This document shows positions 47,747 to 52,559 of a DNA stretch of 52,559 nucleotides, piece by piece. This DNA is from Bhargavaea sp. CC-171006 (GTDB lineage Bacteria; Bacillota; Bacilli; Bacillales_A; Planococcaceae), in contig NZ_QUZH01000031.1 in assembly GCF_009761675.1 (NCBI RefSeq), positions 1-52,559 of the forward strand. The letters run 5' to 3'. The notes under the pieces are model-generated. The model worked only from the letters and a program-made list of their open reading frames with translations. It did no database searches and was not told the DNA's origin. Position numbers and translations under genes: made by a program. Position 1 is the stretch's first letter; every line of letters starts with the position of its first letter.

Positions 47747-47827
47747 TTTCGTCATTCGGGCACTCAGTTTCATCATTCAACGCCCCGATCTCGTCATTCG
47801 TCCTTTTCCGGACCGCGAATGACGAAA
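47747..47827. repeat. Array E of GAATGACGAAA units (3 reverse, 1 forward)
   Basis: Reverse copies at 47747, 47768 and 47789 (21 bp apart) and one forward copy at 47817. Lies between convergent ends (duplicate gene and the small 47938 gene). The remaining sequence 47657-47746 and 47828-47886 shows no gene. Confidence 0.88.
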
Positions 47828-47886
47828 TCATCGCCTACTGCCGATTACATGCAGCATCACCCTTGTCCGACAATATTTTTCTGAAC

Positions 47887-47930
47887 GTGAAAGCCTGCCG
47901 ATCCTTCATGATCTCGGCAGGCTTTCAGGT
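47887..47930. terminator. Terminator after the 33-aa gene
   Basis: Stem GAAAGCCTGCCGA / TCGGCAGGCTTTC (47889-47926), T-rich on both sides. Confidence 0.88.
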
Positions 47931-47937
47931 TTCTTAT

Positions 47938-48039
47938 CTACCCCTTGGCCTTCAGCACGTTCAACGCCATGTCCAGGTCCAGCTCGAGGTACCAGGCGAC
48001 CTGATACAGTTCCTCCTTGTCCATGAAGTTGGGCAACAT
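47938..48039 (-). CDS. 33-aa helical protein
   Basis: On the complement: MLPNFMDKEELYQVAWYLELDLDMALNVLKAKG-type sequence (33 residues, read 48039 to 47938). CGGGAGG lies upstream, tight to the ATG. One amphipathic helix, no membrane segment. Followed directly by a terminator. Divergent from uppP. Possibly a small regulator of unknown kind. Confidence 0.6.
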   Translation of the reverse strand: MLPNFMDKEELYQVAWYLELDLDMALNVLKAKG

Positions 48040-48177
48040 CGGCCTCCCGTCTTTCCTGAGACGTTTCACTACCAGACAAACTCAAGAAGAAAAGCCTTCG
48101 AATCCCGAAGACTTTTCCTTGTTTCATCCACCGGCCAGGTCAGATAGAATGGGGAGGGGTTTTACAAGGAGGACAAC

Positions 48178-48990
48178 ATGGAAACTGATTTAATACTCAT
48201 CATCAAAATGATCGTGATCGGGCTCGTCCAGGGATTCACCGAACCGATCCCGGTTTCGTCCAGCGGACACGTCATGGTGGCGAGCGAACTGCTCGGGCTC
48301 GGGGAGCAGGGGTTCACATTCGCGATCCTGACCAATACCGCTTCGTTGCTTGCGATCCTGTTTATCTACCGTCAGGACATCGCAAGGCTGACGATCAACT
48401 CATGGCACTATTTGAAGACGAAAAATGAACGATACAAAAGCGACTTCCGCTTCGTCTGCTTTATCGTCATCGGAACCATCCCGGCAGGGGCCCTCGGCTT
48501 TTTGCTGAGCGACTATATCGCGGAGAACGTCAGCATGACGACGATCGCGATCATGCTATTCGTCACGGGGATCGCCCTGTGGCTGATCCGTAATATGAAA
48601 GGCGCCAAGGGCGAAAGCGACATCACGACGAAAGATGCCATCCTCGTCGGTCTGGGACAGGCCGTTGCGCTGACACCGGGCATCAGCCGATCCGGCGCGA
48701 CGATCATTTCGGCAATCGCCGTCGGCATGAAGCAGGAGACTGCCCTGCGGTTCTCGTTCATGCTCTACATCCCCGTGAGTCTCGGCGGCCTGGTACTCGG
48801 TGTGAGCGACTTTGTGGACGAACCGAACAAAGCGGACCTGATGATCCCTTACCTCGCCGCATTTGTCGCCACCCTGTTCATGACCTACTTTGCCCTGAAA
48901 TGGTTCATGGGCGTCATGAAAAGCGGGAAGCTCGTGTACTTTACATACTATTGCTTCATCGCCGGTATTCTGCTGCTGATCTTTTTCTGA
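48178..48990 (+). CDS. uppP: Undecaprenyl-diphosphatase UppP
   Basis: 270 aa, about eight helices. The two BacA/UppP signature loops are QGFTEPIPVSSSGH (about 18-31) and PGISRSGATIISAIAVGM (about 166-183, with the catalytic Arg). Recycles undecaprenyl diphosphate to the lipid carrier of wall synthesis; also confers bacitracin tolerance. GGAGGA upstream of the ATG. The first loop has Gln rather than Glu before GFTE, a known variant. Confidence 0.92.
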   Translation: METDLILIIKMIVIGLVQGFTEPIPVSSSGHVMVASELLGLGEQGFTFAILTNTASLLAILFIYRQDIARLTINSWHYLKTKNERYKSDFRFVCFIVIGTIPAGALGFLLSDYIAENVSMTTIAIMLFVTGIALWLIRNMKGAKGESDITTKDAILVGLGQAVALTPGISRSGATIISAIAVGMKQETALRFSFMLYIPVSLGGLVLGVSDFVDEPNKADLMIPYLAAFVATLFMTYFALKWFMGVMKSGKLVYFTYYCFIAGILLLIFF

Positions 48991-49012
48991 CTGGGAATAA
49001 CAATAAACAAAA

Positions 49013-49063
49013 GAGAAGTCCCTTCGGATGCCGACAACTGGCGTCTCGAAGGGACTTCCTTCA
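49013..49063. terminator. Bidirectional terminator after uppP
   Basis: Stem GAAGTCCCTTCG / CGAAGGGACTTC (49015-49058) between uppP and the convergent VOC gene. Confidence 0.9.
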
Positions 49064-49073
49064 TTAATGGAAT

Positions 49074-49451
49074 TTACTTCTTCTCCATCACCGCAAAATA
49101 GTTGTCTTCATTGTCGGCAAAGTTAAACACCCTGCCCGACGGCATCTCCACGATTTCCCCGATAGTCGTCTTCTCTTTTAAATCACGATGTAGTTGATCG
49201 AAATTGTCCGTGAAGAACATCAAGGAAGGCGTGCCCAGGTTCAAGCCGGGTGACATCTTCGAAACGAATTCCTTGTCGTGAAGGATGATGCTGGTTTCCG
49301 CGTCTTTGGTTGGCGCAATTTCAATCCATCGCAGGCCCTGCTGATTGTTCTCTTCATTGATCACGGCAAACCCCAATTGTTCCGTCCAGAATTTCACGGC
49401 CTCGTCCTGGTCATTGACATACAGCATAATCTGGCCGACTTTACTGATCAT
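49074..49451 (-). CDS. VOC-superfamily protein (glyoxalase-like)
   Basis: 125 aa. KVGQIMLYVNDQDEAVKFWTEQLGFAV at the start, LRWIEIAP, SLMFFTDNFDQLHRDL and FNFADNEDNYFAVMEK at the end. The late metal ligand Glu is replaced by Tyr-Phe-Ala context (NYFAVME). Similar to B. subtilis YraH-like small VOC proteins. Substrate unknown. Confidence 0.82.
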   Translation of the reverse strand: MISKVGQIMLYVNDQDEAVKFWTEQLGFAVINEENNQQGLRWIEIAPTKDAETSIILHDKEFVSKMSPGLNLGTPSLMFFTDNFDQLHRDLKEKTTIGEIVEMPSGRVFNFADNEDNYFAVMEKK

Positions 49452-49512
49452 TCATCGTTCACCCCTTATCGGAAGGATGGTGTTGCTGATTACACCATTT
49501 CTTTGGCCGGAA

Positions 49513-49574
49513 GTGAAAGTCCTTCATCCATAGTTGGATGAAAGAAAATCTTTCACACTGAGAGGGCTTCGCCC
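49513..49574. other. Nested hairpins in the 49452-49681 gap
   Basis: Outer GTGAAAG/CTTTCAC (49513-49556) enclosing CTTCATCCA/TGGATGA, then GGGCTTCGCCC (49564-49574). No gene or known motif is seen in the 230-bp gap. May be a leader structure for the VOC gene at 49682. Confidence 0.35.
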
Positions 49575-49681
49575 ACTCGGAGGCGAACATAAAACCTGGT
49601 AAGGGGTGTAATTGGCGCAACGTTGATCATTAGGTTTCATGTCGAACAAGAACCATTCAGGATGAGGAAGGGGAATGCAAA

Positions 49682-50077
49682 TTGGGGAGACCGATTCACT
49701 TTGAAATTCACGTCGATGACATGGAGCGCGCGAAGAAGTTTTACGGGGAAGTATTCGGCTGGACGTTCGAAGACTGGAGCGAATACGCCGGCATGCCGTA
49801 CTTCGGGGCTGTGACCGGGGACAAGGACGAAATGGGCATTAACGGCGCCCTCATGCAGCGCCAAGGCCCGCCACCGGAGTCCGGGCAGCCGCTCAACGGA
49901 TTCGCCTGCACAATGGGTGTCGAAGACTACGACACCACGGATGAGAAGATCCTCGCAAACGGCGGCACTGTCGCTCTCGCAAAGCACGCTCTCCCCGGCA
50001 TGGCCTGGCAGGGCTACTACACCGATCCGGAAGGCAACCTCTTCGGAATCCATCAGCCGGATGAGAATGCCAAGTAA
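49682..50077 (+). CDS. VOC-superfamily protein
   Basis: 131 aa from TTG 49682 with AGGAAGGGG upstream. RPIHFEIHVDDMERAKKFYGEVFGWTF, NGFACTMGVEDYD, QGYYTDPEGNLFGIHQPDE. Matches the predicted-lyase VOC group common in Bacillales. Ends at a terminator. Confidence 0.82.
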   Translation: MGRPIHFEIHVDDMERAKKFYGEVFGWTFEDWSEYAGMPYFGAVTGDKDEMGINGALMQRQGPPPESGQPLNGFACTMGVEDYDTTDEKILANGGTVALAKHALPGMAWQGYYTDPEGNLFGIHQPDENAK

Positions 50078-50079
50078 AA

Positions 50080-50110
50080 CGAAACCGCCGAGGGAATCGG
50101 CGGTTTTTCA
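50080..50110 (+). terminator. Terminator after the VOC gene
   Basis: Stem AAACCGCCGA / TCGGCGGTTT followed by T. Confidence 0.88.
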
Positions 50111-50179
50111 AGTTGTTGAAATGGTTGGTAGACAGCAAACCAATAGGAACGAATGTCATGAGTACAGAAGGTGAGGAAC

Positions 50180-50671
50180 ATGGAGCAAGTCACTTTTTTC
50201 GAGAACAATTTTGAACATGCGAAAGAAGCATTTTTGTCAAACAAGAAAATAATAAGCGGACAGCTGCCATTTGCTGATATCCAACATGTAGGAAGTTCAG
50301 CCATACCCAATTGTCTGACTAAAGGCGATCTGGACATTCAGGTGCGTGTTACAAGGGAACAATTTCCGACTGCAGTAAAATCACTTGATGCGTTATATGA
50401 GATTAATGAAGGCAGCTCAAAAACGGATTATTTCAGAGCATTTCAAGACGACTCAGCCATTCCTCCTTTGGGAATCCAATTAACTGTTATCGATTCTGAA
50501 GTAGATTTCTTTTGGAAGTTCAGAGAGGTTCTACTGAAAAATAATAAATATTTGAAGGAATATGATGAGCTAAAGAAAAGTCATGAAGGAAACGATATGG
50601 ATAAGTACAGAGAAGCGAAGAGCGGTTTTTTTATAAAGCTCATGGAGACATCCGAATACAAAAAACTATGA
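50180..50671 (+). CDS. GrpB/UPF0157-family nucleotidyltransferase-like protein
   Basis: 163 aa from ATG 50180 with AAGGTGAGG upstream. ADIQHVGSSAIPNCLTKGDLDIQVRV is the family motif, a nucleotidyltransferase Gly-Ser plus Asp-x-Asp pattern. The end FFWKFREVLLKNNKYLKEYDELKKSHEG and YREAKSGFFIKLME fits. AT-rich compared with neighbours, so perhaps acquired. Substrate unknown. Confidence 0.85.
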   Translation: MEQVTFFENNFEHAKEAFLSNKKIISGQLPFADIQHVGSSAIPNCLTKGDLDIQVRVTREQFPTAVKSLDALYEINEGSSKTDYFRAFQDDSAIPPLGIQLTVIDSEVDFFWKFREVLLKNNKYLKEYDELKKSHEGNDMDKYREAKSGFFIKLMETSEYKKL

Positions 50672-50698
50672 TCGAGCCCATCAGCAGAAGAGTATACG

Positions 50699-50728
50699 AT
50701 ACCGCCGAAGCATTCGGCGGTTTTTTTA
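50699..50728 (+). terminator. Terminator after the GrpB-like gene
   Basis: Stem ACCGCCGAA-gcat-TTCGGCGGT followed by T7. Confidence 0.92.
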
Positions 50729-50890
50729 TTCTGGCTTAATCAGATGTTTAACAAAAGTTTATACCCAGTTAACAATGTATCAACAGACCTTACCTACACT
50801 AGAGCGAGAAGAGATGCCAAATCATGGAGGGACGGTGAAATTGGGAGCAAGCCTGCGCAACACTACATACATAGGAAAGAGGGTCTTATC

Positions 50891-51991
50891 ATGAAGTGGA
50901 AATCGCTGGCCGGCATCATCGCCATTGCCTGTGCAGTCGTTCTGATGACAACCAGCCTCATCAGCCCTTCGGTAGAGGGGAAGACGAACGAGAACAAAAA
51001 GCTGCAATTCAACGCTGACGGCAACTATAAGATTGTTCAGTTCAACGATATCCAGGATGACGAGGAGATTGATCCACGGACGATCGAACTGATGAATACG
51101 GTGCTGGATGCGGAAAAACCGGATCTGGCCATTCTGAACGGCGATATGATGAACGGGGACATCGACACGGAAGAAGAGGTCAAACAGGCTATAGATAATA
51201 TCGCCAAACCGATGGAAGACCGGGGCGTCCACTGGGCCGTGACTTTCGGAAACCACGATGAAGACCACACATCGAAGACCGGCATGACCGAAGCAGATAT
51301 GCTGGATGTCTACATGTCGTATGAACACAACGTGAACAAACCGGGTCCTAACGGAGTCACCGGAACCGGCAATGCATCGATTGAGATCAAGAACTCCAAG
51401 AACACGGCGGCGGCATTCAACGTCTGGCTGTTCGACAGCGGCCGCTATGCGCCGGATCAGATCGAAGGACAGGACTTCAAAGGCTACCAGACATGGGACT
51501 GGCTTCGCCACGACCAAGTCCAGTGGTACTACGAGACTTCTGAAAAGCTGGAACAGACAACAGGACACAAAGTCCCGTCACTCGCATTCATGCACATCCC
51601 GCTCCCGGAGTTTGAGTATATGTGGTACGCCAGCCCGTTTGAACGGACAGAAGAAGCCCATCAGAAAGCGGTCGACAAGCATGACATCGTCGGAGAAAAG
51701 AACGAATGCGTCTGCACCGGACCATTCAACAGCGGCATGTTCGCCGCCATGCTGGAGCGCGGCGACGTGCAAGGCGTCTTCTCCGGCCATGACCACATCA
51801 ACACCTTTGTCGGCGACTACTATGGCATCAAGCTCGGCTATGCAGGTAGCGCCGGATTCGGTTCCTACGGCCTTGGTGGCGAGGAAAACGACCGCCTCCG
51901 CGGCGCACGCGTCTTTAACCTCGATGAAAACGCAGAAGGGGTCCTCGTCGACACCAAGATGGTCTTCGCGAGAGACTTTGGAATCGAATAA
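50891..51991 (+). CDS. Secreted calcineurin-like metallophosphoesterase
   Basis: 366 aa from ATG 50891 with AAAGAGGG upstream. The N-terminal helix (SLAGIIAIACAVVLMTTSLI) is a signal peptide or anchor. Metal motifs are FNDIQDD (first Asp, with Gln where most relatives have His), LNGDMMNGD (GDxxxGD), FGNHDED (GNHD), FMHIPLPE and VFSGHDHIN. The pattern fits the purple-acid/Icc-like class of two-metal phosphodiesterases. FNDxQDDExIDP is, as I recall, conserved in the Bacillus subgroup, so the Asp-x-Gln may be functional. Probably acts on the cell surface. Confidence 0.85.
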   Translation: MKWKSLAGIIAIACAVVLMTTSLISPSVEGKTNENKKLQFNADGNYKIVQFNDIQDDEEIDPRTIELMNTVLDAEKPDLAILNGDMMNGDIDTEEEVKQAIDNIAKPMEDRGVHWAVTFGNHDEDHTSKTGMTEADMLDVYMSYEHNVNKPGPNGVTGTGNASIEIKNSKNTAAAFNVWLFDSGRYAPDQIEGQDFKGYQTWDWLRHDQVQWYYETSEKLEQTTGHKVPSLAFMHIPLPEFEYMWYASPFERTEEAHQKAVDKHDIVGEKNECVCTGPFNSGMFAAMLERGDVQGVFSGHDHINTFVGDYYGIKLGYAGSAGFGSYGLGGEENDRLRGARVFNLDENAEGVLVDTKMVFARDFGIE

Positions 51992-52002
51992 TCGGGATAT
52001 GG

Positions 52003-52030
52003 AAAAACCGCCGGAACCCCGGCGGTTTCA
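52003..52030 (+). terminator. Terminator after the phosphoesterase
   Basis: Stem AAACCGCCGG-aacc-CCGGCGGTTT followed by short T run. Confidence 0.85.
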
Positions 52031-52559
52031 GACTGTAGACAAAACGGACCTAGAGGAAATCTCTCTAGGTCCGTTTAGTAATTTTATTGGAAATTTATCG
52101 TGGTTTTCTCCTTAAATCCCCTTGGAATGACCGGCCGTCAGGCCGGTTCGGGTGACTCCCAGGTCCAGCAGGCCAACCTCTTCAGATTCAGGGCAGCAAA
52201 AGTAAGCATCGCCTGCATGGACATTTTTGCCCTTCCACGAAGGGTTGTCCAACGCATGCCACACTTCTCCTTGGCATCTCCGAAACCGCGTTCTACGGTC
52301 TCTTTCCGCCTTGCATAGATTTCTTTGTTTTCTGGGGTGAGCCGAATGGCCTCTGCCTGATCGAGGTAGTCCTGCCAGATATGCCGGGTGATGACTTTTA
52401 CATGATTCTTGCTTTGAGTGCATTGAGCAAGCAGCGGACAACCTGCACATTTGGCCCCGTTCGATTTGTACTCCCGGTAGCCCTGCTTATTGGTGGTCGA
52501 ATACCGGAGTTCCTGTCCGTTCGGACAGATATAGGCATTCCTTTCGGAATCGTAGTGGA
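52031..52559 (-). mobile_element. IS1182-like insertion sequence, partial
   Basis: Transposase gene reading out of the window end, with a long palindrome AAACGGACCTAGAG / CTCTAGGTCCGTTT (52042-52076) between its stop and the phosphoesterase terminator. The palindrome may be a terminator or lie near the element end. The terminal inverted repeat cannot be fixed because the other end is outside the window. Confidence 0.75.
52138..52559 (-). CDS. IS1182-family transposase, C-terminal part
   Basis: About 140 codons in the correct minus frame, ending TGA at 52138. Visible: ICPNGQELRYSTTNKQGYREYKS, the zinc-like CAGCPLLAQC, then NKEIYARRKETVERGFGDAKEKCGMRWTTLRG, the DDE_Tnp_1_6 block with the catalytic Glu (ETVERGFGDAK), and FAALNLKRLACW. 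This is the diagnostic C-terminal half of IS1182-type transposases. The N-terminal part lies beyond 52559. The frame is intact in the visible region, so possibly active. Confidence 0.9.
   Translation of the reverse strand, partial: HYDSERNAYICPNGQELRYSTTNKQGYREYKSNGAKCAGCPLLAQCTQSKNHVKVITRHIWQDYLDQAEAIRLTPENKEIYARRKETVERGFGDAKEKCGMRWTTLRGRAKMSMQAMLTFAALNLKRLACWTWESPEPA

Overview
The window is one contiguous piece of a Gram-positive Bacillota chromosome of fairly high GC. The ECF sigma factor W with its anti-sigma factor and self-type promoter, CdaA/CdaR/GlmM, YtoQ, DUF2975 with a YozG-like regulator, UvsE, FhuF and VanZ proteins, GTG/TTG starts with strong Shine-Dalgarno sequences, and many intrinsic terminators all point to Bacillales. 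GC-rich codon use suggests a Planococcaceae genus such as Bhargavaea; that genus call is inference only.

Layout. 1-106: 3' part of tRNA-Lys and its terminator. 107-5400: a degenerate M50-like membrane protein, a CodA-type deaminase, a GNAT gene broken by an in-frame TGA, a tiny membrane protein, an AlkD-like protein, a VOC protein and arginase. 5540-13260: the cell-envelope and c-di-AMP block sigW-rsiW and cdaA-cdaR-glmM, split by a small charged protein and a SulP transporter, with no glmS after glmM. 13300-20340: a lipoprotein, psuK-psuG (pseudouridine breakdown) and a TetR/MMPL efflux pair with three near-identical palindromic operators. 20400-27280: small accessory enzymes, two paralogous membrane proteins, a HIT-GNAT pair bracketed by inverted repeat arrays, YtoQ and an NlpC/P60-like protein. 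27330-32190: a Fur-controlled siderophore uptake locus (FhuF-like reductase, ATPase, two permeases, divergent binding protein). 32200-35580: copper resistance (copA, copZ, copY) with cop boxes inside the promoters. 35700-44410: uvsE, two methyltransferases, small membrane proteins, GNAT, MFS, twin DUF2975 genes with a regulator, VanZ and DinB. 44460-48180: a strongly accessory stretch with a recombinase-like domain and a nest of tiny two-helix membrane proteins, one a start-codon-less duplicate. 48178-52559: UppP, two VOC proteins, GrpB, a secreted metallophosphoesterase and the C-terminal part of an IS1182-like transposase.

The most unusual feature is a set of at least eight intergenic arrays. 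Each is built from a 10-11 nt core plus a 10-11 nt variable part, repeated at almost exactly 21 bp (two helical turns). Four unrelated cores are used (GAATGACGAAA, GTGTACTTTC, a GTGCAAACTC type, and an AAAGACCA/AAGAGTCCA type). Several arrays are inverted, and most lie beside strong terminators, three of which share a GGACCATC stem. I know of no described element class that fits; their function is unknown.
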